From Limnomonas spitsbergensis (lineage: Eukaryota; Chlorophyta; Chlorophyceae; Chlamydomonadales): 64,000 bases of DNA. The position numbers were made by a program, and so were the translations under genes. The DNA is taken from assembly GCA_037349105.1 (NCBI GenBank), contig JAYJMM010000112.1:3968001-4032000 (forward strand). Reading direction: 5' to 3'. The notes under the pieces are model-generated. The model searched no databases, was not told where the DNA came from, and saw only the letters and a list, made by a program, of their open reading frames with translations. Within the stretch, counting starts at the first letter, position 1. Every line of letters starts with the position of its first letter. Positions 35,401 through 44,283 of this stretch are shown piece by piece.

Positions 35401-38400
35401 AAACAGCCTCGACCAGTTGATCACGCACCTTGATCAGCCCCCCCAACCGGATGATTTTGTACCCCTGGTCACGGAACTCGCTGTCGCTGTCCAGATAGGC
35501 CAGCACGTTGTCGATGGCAACATTGGACCCGGCCGACACCAATATGCGCATGTCCTTCTTGCCGATTGCGTTGAAGGCCCGGGCGTTGCTGTTGTTCAGG
35601 CAGTCGTGAAGGCGCTCACGACAGTCGAGCAACACAGACGCGCACCGTGCCCCTGCGGCCCTGGCAGTCTCCTCATCCATACCCGACTGTTCCAGTGCAT
35701 CGCGCACTGTGTTGCCTATCTTCTTTTCTGAGGCTGTGTGGACCCACCGCCCAGCCATGTGCTGCAATTTCAAAGGGGGGAGGGGGGGGGGGGCATTGGT
35801 AATGTCCTGCATGCCTTGGAGAGGGGTGAGTGCCAGTGAGGGGGGGGCAAAGTATACAGCCGATGAGGAGGCGTCAACACCAACCTCCCACACCTCCTAC
35901 CCTCCTACCCTCCTGCCTCTATGCTTGTCCTCCAACACGTCCACCCCCACTTAGTCTCCCTCCCTGCCCCCCAAAACCTCCACCCCCTTTTCAACATAGC
36001 CAGTGAAGAGTTGGCAGCACATCCGTGACGCACTGCATGAGTGGTGCAAGGTCCCTTCCCAGGACATAGCTTTGTACCTGTAGGCCCTGTTGCAGCCAAA
36101 GCTTCACGTCCGCCTGCACAGCACAGTCAGCGCCGTCGGCCGAAAAGGAATCCAGCCATGCGCTGACCTCCCCACTGTCCCACTCCTCCAGCGGTCGGGT
36201 GGAGGGCAGTTGGAAACCCTGTGAAGCGGCCACCTCGCTGGCGCCTGAGTGGAGGAACACGCGGCACAAGGCCTTGGCCATGCTGGCCAGGGTACGTGTC
36301 TTGCCGGTGCCAGGGGGGCCCTGCAGCGCGTGCGTCAGGGTAGGTAGGTGTTAAGCAAGAAACCACCTTCAACACGAGCATGCAGGGCCCCCGAGGAAAA
36401 GCAAGGTAGGGGGGAGAGCGCCGAGGGGGGCAGGGAGAGGGTCTGACAAGTGAAGAGAAGGGGAAAGGGGCAGGGGGAAACCTGTATAGGGAGACAGGAG
36501 GGCAGAGACAAGGGCGGCAGGTGGTCTTGAGCAGGGCAACTATGGGCAAAAGGGATGAGTGGGTGGGTGTGAAGGAAATGGGTGGGTGGGCAGGAAATAG
36601 TGTGAAGGAAAGAGTGAGTGGGTGGGCAGGAAAGAGTGGATGGGTGGGCAGGAAATGCAGGTTATGGAAGTTATCGCGATAGCCACTCTGGGTACGGGAG
36701 GAGGAGCATGGAATTTCTTTGAAGGGGAACAGAGCAAGCAGGGTTATTGGGGGCATTGGGGGGGCTGAGACAGCTCACCTGCAACAAGGTCAGTGAGCGA
36801 CTGGCCGCCCCGTTGAGGGCCTTCATTTGCTCCTCATTGAGGCCGGTGTCTCGCAGCAGAGCCCTTTTGACCTCGCCCTAAATCAGATGTCAGGGTGCAT
36901 GACCAGGGGTTCACCAGGAGTCAGACACAGGGAGGGGCATCGGGGTCGAGGGGGCAGGGCTTGAAAGGCTGAGGCAGGTGCAGAGGAGGGCATCGTGGCT
37001 TAGGGGGAATGGCTTGCAAGCTGAGTCAGATCTGGAGGAAGGCATCATGGTCGAAGAGTCCAGGCTCACCAGGGCTGAGTCAGTCATCCAGCTGACCCGC
37101 TCCGAGGCAAGCCAACACGCATTTGCCGCCATGTCGTGCTGCATGATTAGCAATTTGCGCATGCGGATCTGCAGGAAGGGACAAACAACAAATCCATGGT
37201 TTAATTGAGGATGGACGGCATGGGCGAGCCGGGTGTTAGAAAGGGTATGGCTGGACCTTACACAGCAGGGGCTTGAGAAGATGAGTAAAAACGAAGGCAT
37301 TTACGACACCTGGCTCGGTCCAGCATTACTACTGAGGTGGCAGGTCCGGCATAGGTGAAGCTGAATTTAGTTGTCCTGCTGTGAGAATTACGTGCAAGCG
37401 TGATAACCTACAGTGTACGTGAGGCCTCGGGGTATAGGTTTAGGGTTCAGGGTTTATAGTCTAGGGGGAAATGCTTACGGCAGGCATCCTCATATACACT
37501 GGCCTCATCGTCGCTGTAAACAGTGGTATCTGAATGGGCAGATGGGGTACCCTTGCAGCTCAGCAGCTTCCCCAACGAGGTCACAGCTTTGCGCTCGCGT
37601 CGGATTGTCACGCAGCTCATTCCGTTGCACATGGCCCAGATCGCTTCCTGCACATGAGAGAGGAGGGAGAATCGATGAAGAAAGCTAGGCCCTGCAGGGG
37701 CATGTGAGGGTTGAGGGAGCAGTGCACCATGGGTAGAGGCCGTGTCTGCATCATAAGCAAAGAAAGCAGAGTCAAAGGTGTCTTCCTACAACTAAACCCT
37801 AAACCCTAATCAAAGGTCGCTTCCTACTCCTAAACCCTAAACCCTAATCAAATGTGGATTCCTACAACTTAACCCTAAACCCTAATCAAAAGTGGCTTCC
37901 TACTCCGTAACCCTTAACCCTAATCAAAAGTGGCTTCCTATTCCTAACCCTTATCCTTGATCAAAGATGGCTTCCTACTCCTAACCCCTTAACCCTAATC
38001 AGAGGTGGCCTCCTACTCCCAAACCCTTAACCCTAATGTAAGGTGGCTTCCTACAGCTATAGCAGTGGAAGATAGCAGTTTTGTGCGCGTGCACTTAAGG
38101 GGGGTGAACATGCCGGAGCCATGATGCCTGATGCGCAAAAAAGCAGCATGACAGGAACTCACTACCTCAGAAGACCTGTGTTTCAGGCCTTCTGAACATG
38201 AACCGTATCGCCTCCTGCCTGAGAAAGGAGCACCCGACATTGCCAATAGCATATTTGCATGCTTGTTGCTCTACGGAGATTGTGAGGGTGGGTTCACCTT
38301 GCTCTCCTCGAGAAAGAAAGATAAGTACACCTCCTACATACAATTAAGGAGTGTTGGTTTTAAAGGTGCCAAGCCCAAGGTTCCAAGTCCATGCGAGCTG

Positions 38401-40718
38401 CCTCATTCCATGCAACCCATATCTCCATGCAGCACTTGGGGGGTCAGCGGGGTGGGCCTCACCTTGCTCTCCTCGTCATCGCCCTCAGCGTTTTTTGCGT
38501 TTGTGTGGATGATGATGTATGTATCCTCGACCTCTTCGATAGTCCCATCAAACTTCTTGGAGAAGCCAAGACGGCTGAGCTCGGCCTGCACTGGAGCCTG
38601 CATGCATCATGGTAGCACGATACGGCTCCAAACAGCACGATATGGCACGATATGGCTCGATACAACACGACATGGCTCGAAATAGCCCGAAACAGCTCGA
38701 TACAGCTCGATACAGCATGATATGGCTACAAACAGCACGATACGGCACAGGTTTACCAGGCGGGACTGTTGCGGATTGCATAAGGTTCAGGGTTGAGGGT
38801 TGAGGGTTAAAGGGTCAAACCTAAACCCTAAGCATGCATGCAATCCACAACTGTCGCGTGACTTCGCCAGGGCAAGAATCAAGAGCTGTGAAAACCCTAG
38901 ATGATCATGAATGCATGATAATTAGGCTCTGGATTTTAATTTCAATGCGGGGCTTTCCCCCAATAGTTTGAGACAGTGCGCACACATGCATCCCTTTTCT
39001 CCTTTGGCTTCAGGACAGTTCTGAGAGCCTCGGCCTTTAACTGAAAGTAACTGGAAGTCATCCCTCAGCCCACTGGCACTCATGGTAGCACGATACGGCA
39101 AGATACGGCACAAGCTCAGCCGGATTGTACTGCCAAAGTGCCACGATACGGTTGGATACTACGGCACAGGTTCAGCCGGTTCAGCCGGATTGTGCTACCA
39201 TGGCACTCATCAAACACACCTCGTCGTCCCTGATGTCTGCTCTGGTTGCGGGTGTCGCTCCGATGTCGTCCGTCAACCCTTCGCCAGCGTCACCCTTCGC
39301 CTGCAGCTGCTGCAGCAGGTCCGTATCGACGAGGATGCAGATCGCATGCGTCGGCTTGAAGGAATGCTTGGGCAGTGTCTGGGCGCTCCCATCCGGCGCA
39401 GGGCTGAGGACCTTGAACTGCTTCCCTGAGCGATTGACGGAGGCCCTGTAATCACGAATGTTTGAGCTGTCATGACGATACGGCACGATTTAAGACACAG
39501 GTTCAGCATGGCACAACAGCAGCAGGTGCAACTCACTCGCGCAGCTGCGATGCATACATGGAGTCACATACTCACATAACGGCCATGAAGGACGGATCCC
39601 AGGCATCCATTATTCATTCAGTTGTGATATCGGGGCTAAGCTCGGTACTGCGCTGTAACAACTGTGCTCACTGGCTCACTGCTAACACTCAACAAGGTGC
39701 ATGATCAGGTTTGTCTGTTTACCTGTCCGTTAGGGGCAGGAGGCATAGCCCCAAGATGATTTATCCCTTGCTTTCTAGCTCTTGGCGTGAGCCCTCGAGC
39801 TTCAAGGCATGGTCACGCAACTCCCTAGCATGCTCCGCATCCACGGCGGACAACAGCCGATCCTTTGCAGCCTGGACATGTGCCTTGTCCAGAACCTGCA
39901 CATGCCAGGGAGTCAGGGACAGTATGTGCATTGCTAGGGATGAGTACACAGGAGCATCATACCGCCTTACGTAGGCAGCTCTGTGGCCTTCACGGACCTG
40001 ATTTGTGGAATATTTGCCTTTAATTGTGCATGCTGCTGCTCTCAGATGGGGCGCCCAGGTAGCATGTCTGCAGCAATCAACTGGTGTGCCTGAGTGAGTG
40101 AGTGACAGCCCAGACGGAATGCAGGTGAACCATTTATTATTTGCTTGGACTTCACAAAGATCAGGTGCTGCAGCAGACTAAACGTACTGGACATACGTTC
40201 TAGTGAGTGTGCGTGCGTGTGGGGCACCTGAATCTCTATTGACGAAACTAAGCGCTTACAGCAGGTGAGTTTATTAGGGACTTCAGCACTGCTGGCCGCA
40301 GGGCACTGTGTTGAGGCACAGGTAGTGCATGTGGGAAACCAGCAGGCATCTGAGTCACAGGCACAATCCGCGAGTGCACGCGCGCGCGATCGACATGCAT
40401 GAATGATGAAGTCGGTACATACAGTAGGGACCGGTATGTGTGCAGGATGGTGGGGCACCCTTGTCATGAACTTCACAACTTGTGTACGATTATTTCAACA
40501 CATCAGCGGAATATAGGTGCATACATCACAGTCGTCCTCACCTCCCACGGTTCGCACGAAGACGTGTGAGATCCAGCCGAAGGCCCGGTCGCGCTGCCGC
40601 AGCAATTATCATCAACATGATCCCAATATTTTTCCGATGTCTTCGATTTGATTGCTGAATCGGGGAAGCAGCTGCGTTGAATCACCTCAACGGAACAGAA
40701 GTTCTTCTTTTTGCCCAT
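14161..40718 (-). CDS. Superfamily 1 (UPF1/SEN1/IGHMBP2-like) helicase, 19-exon model
   Basis: Model of 1119 residues. Exons on the minus strand, 5' to 3': 40718-40542, 39895-39723, 39445-39220, 38597-38463, 37647-37498, 37168-37070, 36877-36779, 36320-36078, 35761-35429, 32060-31881, 31583-31383, 19265-19006, 18809-18660, 17909-17819, 17281-17150, 16746-16612, 15744-15572, 14970-14874, 14466-14161. Motifs in order: LNEEQ (Q motif), GPPGTGKT (Walker A), ILVSAGSNVAIDN (Ia), DEAAQ (II), AADLKQLRPT (III), QYRMHP (IV), VDGYQGQEADVV (V), LNVAITRAKRALLVVGN (VI). The family unwinds RNA or DNA with ATP. Phases agree across every junction from 37647 onward. Oddities: an in-frame TAA in exon 2, a GC-AG intron, Gly to Ala in motif III, a Gly/Ser-rich tail, and satellites filling two introns. 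The helicase identity is firm, the subfamily is not, and the first three exons are tentative. Confidence 0.85.
14874..14970 (-). CDS. Helicase exon 18
   Basis: After GTGTCCAG the frame reads WLLWAKGRGAYVQPSDVEPL, the usual W..L..W...RG.y.. helix that follows motif VI. Donor ATG|GTGGGT, phase 0. Confidence 0.8.
15097..15377. repeat. 24-bp minisatellite in helicase intron 17
   Basis: About 11.6 copies of a 24-bp unit containing CATACATGGAGGGCAGTACA. Being a multiple of three, it stays open in several frames, but it lies between exons 17 and 18. Confidence 0.95.
15572..15744 (-). CDS. Helicase exon 17, motif VI
   Basis: Starts VRSNINGRISG, completing the V(I)..TAVRSN junction, and carries RLNVAITRAKRALLVVGNS with the arginine finger. 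The donor is GA|GTGAGT, phase 2. Confidence 0.93.
16163..16252. repeat. 26-bp tandem repeat, about 3 copies (intron 16)
   Basis: Imperfect copies containing CCTGCCTCCTCATGGCACCA between helicase exons 16 and 17. Confidence 0.8.
16612..16746 (-). CDS. Helicase exon 16, motif V
   Basis: 45 codons: KKFLDEKLAAGTTEF, then YTVDGYQGQEADVVIYTA. The motif V Gly-Gln-Glu is intact. Donor GCG|GTGGGT. Confidence 0.92.
16747..17149 (-). other. GC-AG intron of the helicase gene
   Basis: The intron runs from GCAGGT (after CTGCAG) to CTACAG. Only this choice joins ITPYLLQ to KKFLDEK in phase 0. The alternative GT four bases downstream shifts the frame and meets stops. Confidence 0.75.
17150..17281 (-). CDS. 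Helicase exon 15
   Basis: 44 codons: DEEGGNNSFKNAAETSVAVR then SVQSIVIITPYLLQ, i.e. the S..N..EA..V......I.IITPY.aQ block. Frame continuity with exon 16 requires the next intron to begin with GC (CTGCAG|GCAGGT). The nearby GT choice breaks the frame. Confidence 0.88.
17819..17909 (-). CDS. Helicase exon 14
   Basis: 30 codons plus one phase base. It ends SQEVPVAFFDVE, the conserved P..F.D..G strand after motif IV. Acceptor TTGTCTAG, donor GTAAGT. Confidence 0.85.
17985..18318. repeat. 19-bp minisatellite in helicase intron 13
   Basis: About 17 copies of ATGTCAGTACATGGTGGGT with C/T and G/A variants, between exons 13 and 14. Confidence 0.95.
18425..18650. repeat. About 55-60-bp imperfect repeat beside exon 13 donor
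   Basis: Roughly four diverged copies built from CCATGCCCCAAG and CCATGCACAATGCCCTGG, immediately downstream (transcript sense) of the exon 13 donor. Confidence 0.7.
18660..18809 (-). CDS. Helicase exon 13, motif IV
   Basis: MLETQYRMHPVIREFPSMQF followed by YHGRL: the hallmark QYRMHP...FPS..FY.G segment of UPF1/SEN1-type helicases. Phases at both ends match the flanking exons. Confidence 0.93.
19006..19265 (-). CDS. Helicase exon 12, Walker B DEAAQ and motif III
   Basis: Begins LVLGTNSSMGEL in phase 0 with exon 11, although the two are 12 kb apart. It carries VLMDEAAQS (Mg/ATP hydrolysis) and AADLKQLRPT. Motif III normally starts with Gly-Asp; here the Gly is Ala. It ends AGGSLYG in phase 2 at GGCAG|GTGCGA. 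A roughly 160-nt polypyrimidine tract precedes its acceptor. Confidence 0.92.
19285..19450 (-). other. Long polypyrimidine tract before exon 12
   Basis: On the transcript strand about 160 nt are almost purely C/T, ending about 15 nt before the exon 12 acceptor. It probably marks the true 3' splice site after the 11-bp satellite. Confidence 0.7.
19525..31087. repeat. 11.6-kb satellite of an 11-bp unit, about 1,050 copies
   Basis: Head-to-tail CTGGAATAGCC (transcript strand GGCTATTCCAG) with point variants: AGCT for AGCC, ATATCT, AAAAGCC, GTCCTGG, TTGTAATAG. It lies wholly inside the intron between helicase exons 11 and 12. The transcript-strand unit has no stop in any frame and 11 is not divisible by three, so every frame reads the same 11-residue period (YSRAIPGLFQG). 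Uninterrupted readings of 320-920 codons result. Long blocks recur with the same variant pattern, indicating higher-order duplication. Confidence 0.97.
31383..31583 (-). CDS. Helicase exon 11
   Basis: 67 codons (LHRALSVRAKLAQLGHLLQM to FHDIILGAQ). It ends where the family has the 'aq-V-v-c-aT' strand that leads to motif II. The donor GTGATA opens a 12.1-kb intron. Confidence 0.85.
31881..32060 (-). CDS. Helicase exon 10, helical segment
   Basis: 60 codons (VDERMRKYSAEVMREDHPLQ to EQKEKESEE), highly charged and predicted helical. It sits in the position of the 'stalk'/1C helical insertion of UPF1-like proteins. Acceptor GCTGCAG, donor GTGAGT. Confidence 0.85.
32365..35330. repeat. 3-kb satellite of a 30-bp unit, about 99 copies
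   Basis: Head-to-tail 30-bp units containing AGGCTAGATGGACATCCGAC followed by AGCCCACATC, inside the intron between helicase exons 9 and 10. The minus strand is open across the whole array (about 1,000 codons of a 10-residue period around SSLMWAVGCP), because 30 is a multiple of three and the consensus lacks a stop. A truncated unit (GGCTAGACGG... at 33452, 34070 and 34508) recurs and marks higher-order copies. Confidence 0.97.
35429..35761 (-). CDS. Helicase exon 9, motif Ia
   Basis: 111 codons after acceptor AATTGCAG. RILVSAGSNVAIDNVLAYL is motif Ia (single-strand nucleic-acid binding) and YKIIRLGGLIK corresponds to the following conserved VVRLG strand. The insertion HDCLNNSNARAFNAIGKKD precedes it. 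The donor is AAG|GTGCGT, followed by the intron that contains the 30-bp satellite. Confidence 0.92.
36078..36320 (-). CDS. Helicase exon 8, Walker A (motif I)
   Basis: Begins GPPGTGKTRTLASMAKALCR. The P-loop Lys and Thr that bind ATP-Mg are intact. It is followed by an acidic linker (LEEWDSGEVSAWLDSF) and ends VKLWLQQGLQ at a GTACAA donor. Confidence 0.92.
36557..36660. repeat. Short imperfect repeat in helicase intron 7
   Basis: Four or five diverged copies of GGGTGGGCAGGAAAGAGTG, roughly 22-30 bp apart. Confidence 0.65.
36779..36877 (-). CDS. Helicase exon 7, Q-motif
   Basis: 33 codons ending TGLNEEQMKALNGAASRSLT-LLQ, followed by a GTGAGC donor. LN..Q..A....LTL.Q is the standard lead-in to the Walker A loop, which starts the next exon in phase 0. 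Confidence 0.85.
36905..37085. repeat. About 53-bp tandem copies of the exon 6 donor region
   Basis: On the transcript strand, the exon 6 end (CTGACTCAGCCCTG|GTGAGC) is followed by two diverged copies and a partial third, each starting CTG.CTCAGC. and containing GATGCC.TCCTC. The last ends CCTGGTGAACCC. The copies fill nearly all of intron 6. Confidence 0.7.
37070..37168 (-). CDS. Helicase exon 6
   Basis: 33 codons, IRMRKLLIMQHDMAANACWL to MTDSAL, between TCCTGCAG and GTGAGC, phase 0. It resembles the stretch that precedes the Q motif in UPF1/SEN1 helicases. Confidence 0.7.
37498..37647 (-). CDS. Helicase exon 5, 3' end uncertain
   Basis: Acceptor GTGCAG opens EAIWAMCNGMSCVTIRRERK and continues to YSDDEAS. 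The phase-0 donor chosen (AGT|GTATAT) keeps frame with exon 6. A better-looking donor (GCC|GTAAGC, exon end 37479) would be phase 1 and break the frame. Confidence 0.5.
37775..38055. repeat. About 43-bp repeat with telomere-like core (intron 4)
   Basis: Six copies of a unit combining GTGGCTTCCTACTCC and AACCCTAAACCCTAATCAAA, between helicase exons 4 and 5. The CCCTAAA core is the plant/green-algal telomere repeat. Confidence 0.85.
38463..38597 (-). CDS. Helicase exon 4, N-terminal region
   Basis: 45 codons (APVQAELSRLGFSKKFDGTI to DDEESK) between CATGCAG and GTGAGG, phase 0 at both ends. A small candidate exon between this and exon 3 (about 39,045-38,983, LKAEALRTVLKPKEKRDAC) is possible but unproven. 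Confidence 0.65.
38605..38755. repeat. 10-bp degenerate repeat
   Basis: Runs of CGATATGGCT, CGATACAGCT and CGATACGGCA variants just upstream (transcript sense) of exon 4. Related words recur at 39,085-39,190 and 39,470-39,490. Confidence 0.7.
39220..39445 (-). CDS. Helicase exon 3, N-terminal region
   Basis: A 75-codon segment beginning ASVNRSGKQFKVLSPAPDG, after acceptor GATTACAG, and ending RADIRDDE at a GTGTGT donor. An upstream AG at 39466 in the same phase would add seven residues (SNIRDYR). It matches the poorly conserved region preceding the SF1 helicase core. No named domain is recognised. Confidence 0.6.
39723..39895 (-). CDS. Helicase candidate exon 2, contains in-frame TAA
   Basis: A good acceptor (TGTGCAG) opens a helical, charged segment (VLDKAHVQAAKDRLLSAVDA, then HARELRDHALKLEGSRQELE) that stops at TAA 39763-39761. 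The next strong donor (GACAG|GTAAAC) would give phase 2, which matches the following exon exactly, so the stop sits inside an otherwise consistent exon. Alternatives: the terminal exon of a 103-residue protein, or an indel in the GGG before the stop. Confidence 0.4.
40542..40718 (-). CDS. Helicase candidate exon 1 (start codon)
   Basis: The ATG at 40718-40716 has the strong context CTCACCATGGGC. It opens a 59-codon frame beginning MGKKKNFCSVEVIQ and ending CEPWE at a GTGAGG donor (phase 0). Assignment to the helicase rests on strand, phase and proximity only. It could be a separate small gene together with 39761-39895. Confidence 0.4.
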
Positions 40719-41076
40719 GGTGAGTACTGCGCACGGGGAGGGGAGGGGCGATCTGCAGCAGCTGAGTATGTGCGACGCAGCAGTTAGCATGCATGCATGC
40801 AGGCCGGCGTATTGGAGTAAGAATAGTCTCTTCGCTGAGATAACGCGCGCACTTACAAGTGAGGCCATTTCACCAAACACAAGAAACATATACTTGCAGT
40901 TGAACCTCCATTTGAGCGTGATATAGAGGAAGGAGGCAGGATGAAGCGGCAACCTTACCGAAACAGGAGATCGGGCCGGGTAGGTAATTAGGAGCTGCTG
41001 GGGCCGGGTAGGCGTGGGGTATTTTCAGTCACGAAAACGTACAGTCCAGAGATGGATTGCCAAGGAAAGAAATAAG

Positions 41077-41140
41077 TGAAGGAAGGAAGGAAGGAAGGAA
41101 GGAAGGAAGGAAGGAAGGAAGGAAGGAAGGAAGGAAGGAA
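41077..41140. repeat. (GGAA)n microsatellite
   Basis: About 16 uninterrupted copies of a GGAA tetranucleotide. Confidence 0.97.
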
Positions 41141-42516
41141 GAAATTAATGGAACGCCGACGCGCGGCGCGGATTCATTTGTGGAAGTACACGTGGACGGG
41201 ACGGGACGCGCATCGATGGGGTATCCAAGGCCCGGCCTGTACAACTGCTCGTACAGATCTTTTGAGCATGCCCTTCACATAGGCTGGAATCCAGTCGTTG
41301 GGATCATTTGCGGCCCTAGTGTGGATCTAGCTAGGATCATCTTTGCCCACTTTCTCACCAGTTTCAGCAGAATCCGTCAGCCACAGACGATTTCACGGCC
41401 AAGTTCTGTTATCAACACAACACGACCTTCGTGGCGCGCTTATCAGTGTTGCTGCGCACACGAGAGAAATCGCTCATGGATCTTCGGAGCTTGTACCAGA
41501 GCTTGTACTGACAGAGACTCACAATTGTGCTAGTGCCCAGCACCTTTCTGCCTTGATCAAACATCTTGTTAAATCACATCCGTTTCAAAATAAGAAGCAC
41601 ACAAGCGAATGAGACAAGAATGCACTGAATCGACCAAGTTTGAGTTGGCGTTAACCCTGACCTATCCAGCGTGTCAGGATCATTTTTTTACAATACCTCA
41701 GGAGGTCGAAAACGTTTTTACTGGGGAAAATGACATTTCCGCCTGAATCCTGGTATCTTCCGAGGTATCCGTCTTCGATACTAAAGCCTTGTTGCCCCGA
41801 GGCCAACGCACGGTGCAGCCATACGTCGTGACACGGCCACGTGGGGCTAGCAGGGAATGACAAAGCTCAATTCCAGGTACCATGCACAGCCTGGACCGTG
41901 GTGCAGCCATCATGGCTGCACCATGAGGTTGGCGACCAACCTTCTACGAGATAGAGGGGGGCACTAGAAACATGGACATCGGTGATCTAGATAGACAGGG
42001 GGAGAGAGAGGGTTGTTTGCTTGTCCCATGTGTAATATGTGATCCTCCGCGGAACCGTAAAAACCTCATCGCAATGAGCATGACTGGACGACAGAGACCC
42101 ATACTGGATTCCTTTGTCTTGACTGGATGAGTCTAGCCTTGGGCGACCAGCTGTATGTCGGGTCTCAATACTCCCAACATTTGACCAGTCCGGCATGTCA
42201 AATTGCATTGAGCTTAACATTATTTGGGTGGAAAGCGCTGAAGACTTGCAGAATAGTGCGGTTGTTAGCACGGTGAGAAAGCTACGCTCCGTGAGTCCGT
42301 GAGTGGCGTGAGAATGAAGGAAACAAGCTTGGGCCAAAGCACTCTTCTCTACTATCGGCTGGCTTGAAGCTGAGCATGCCTGAATGATCATGGTGCCGAG
42401 CGTGGTGCTAAGGGTGGTGCCCAGCGTGATGCCTAGCACAATCGCTCGTGGGTGTGTGTTCTGACAGTGGCCTGGGGATGATACCTCTGGCCTTAGCTGT
42501 GCCGCGCCATGCGCCC

Positions 42517-42595
42517 ATACAGATATGAGGAACCCCATGGATTCCCATGCAGATATGAGGAACCCCATGGATTCCCATGCAGATATGTGGTGCGC
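42517..42595. repeat. 30-bp tandem repeat, about 2.5 copies
   Basis: Unit contains CAGATATGAGGAACCCCATG. Confidence 0.9.
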
Positions 42596-43954
42596 CACCG
42601 GGTTGAGAAACCATTATGACGTATGAAATCTGCAGCTGCGCTTGGGATGGGTGACGACCATGCAATATAGCTTAAGGTGTATGCATGTGTGGACGATGTT
42701 ACCAAGGTGCCTTTGGTTAGCCAATGGACGTTACAGATTTATGCAGCAACTGACGACGGCTTTGCCCCACCATGCGACCATGCGACGGCATGAGTGAGCC
42801 ACCCCATGCAAATGTTGCTACAAAGGCCAGAACTCTGAGATCTGGGTAATGGCATACTGAAAGAGTCCAGGGCAGCTTACGCCGATGCAGCCGTATGGCC
42901 TGGGCTCACACGTGTCACAAAATGAAGAGGCCCTATGACAATTTAAAATACAAGGTGGATACAAATATTGAGCATGCATGGTCGCTGGACCTGGTGGGGC
43001 AAATGGAGCTGATGATGGTCACATGCTCATGGCACACTGTTCAGAGGCCCATGCATCAGCCAGGGACCAGTGACTCATTAACGTGCGCACAAAGGAGGGG
43101 GCATAGCGGCCCAGGCGGCAGCCAGCCAGCAGGGGCTGAGCCTGAAAACAGGTAACTTCAAGGTGCATACAGAGGCGGGTGCACCAGGATCATGGCCTGT
43201 TCAAATGCCCACCCCGCGCACGTGAAACACACAGAAAACGGTGTATACTCACAAAACAGGTAAAAGCCTGCTGCAAGAGTGACTCAGCCTTCCAGCCAAC
43301 GCACCGACACCGGACTCACACTTTATGTTTGACTATATATGACGATGCAAAGGCCAAAGATAGACCACAATACCGGTAATACTTGACAAATAAAAAAGCT
43401 ACTTGAGAGTTCTTGGCCGTGGACTGGTACATCCTATCACAGCATCAATCTATGGGAAGGAATGGCAGCGAGCAGATTGGCTCAAGATATAATGATAGAA
43501 CGTAGGAATTAGGAATGTAAGTGTCTGGTCTAGGCTAGGCAGAGCCAGTGGGCTCCCTGGGGAATGAGGGGGGCGGCGAAAAGCTACAATTGAGATCAAT
43601 CGTCGAGGTGTGCGGATTGCTAAGGAGCACACACAGACGAAAGGGGGCTACACAAAATGACAATGACTCTGATATAGCTGAGGAATGTCGACAATGCACA
43701 GAGGGAAAGGAGGTGACCCCTGGACCAGCCTGAAACAAAAGGACTTTGTAGGCATGCATGGCTGGCTGCGCACCATGGTCCTCTTGTCAGAGGTTGAACT
43801 GTAGCTGAACTACAAAAAGGGACCTGAAGGGAAAAGGGGGCACGGGAACTACTGCAATGGGCTCATGAATGGAGCCTGGATTAAGATATAGCAATGAGAT
43901 CACACATCTAAGGAGGGAAGGCTTGTAAAAAACAGCCGGCCATGGCCAGTCCCG

Positions 43955-44218
43955 ATGGCGTCTAGTACTGCTTCTGATGTCGAAGAGGAGGAAGGTGCTA
44001 GAGAGGAAAACGAGGCAGAATGTAGCCAAGTTGTATGTTATGTACATGTTTGGGGTTTTATCCCCCAGGGAAAGTGGTCGTACGCCAGGCTCCATGCGTT
44101 AAGCGCCATTCACCATGTCTGTTGCAGAGCCCAGAGGGTGGAAGCTGTGCTGCCGCCCGCCCCGCGCCAGCGGAGGAGGGACAGAAAGCCGCGCCGCCAC
44201 ACTGGTGCGCAAGGATGA
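43955..44218 (+). other. Weak candidate ORF, acidic N-terminus
   Basis: An ATG in the good context CCCGATGGCG opens 87 codons starting MASSTASDVEEEEGAREENE. No domain is recognised. It lies on the opposite strand, just downstream of the transporter stop, so it may simply be complementary to that gene's 3' UTR. An orphan first exon is the alternative. Confidence 0.2.
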
Positions 44219-44283
44219 AGGCTACTGCACAGCCCCCACTGCCGGTCCTGAGGCTGTGTCTGCGCCGCTAACACATCGAGCCA

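Larger units (their letters stand above)
40719..43954. other. Intergenic, no supported gene
   Basis: Contains a GGAA microsatellite, a 30-bp repeat and only scattered short frames. The helicase promoter should lie just above 40,718, and no clear core element was identified. Confidence 0.4.

Noticed and set aside
32298..35402. 1034-codon minus ORF with a 10-residue repeat
   Set aside because: Intronic 30-bp satellite. The helicase frame jumps from exon 9 to exon 10 across it with matching phase.
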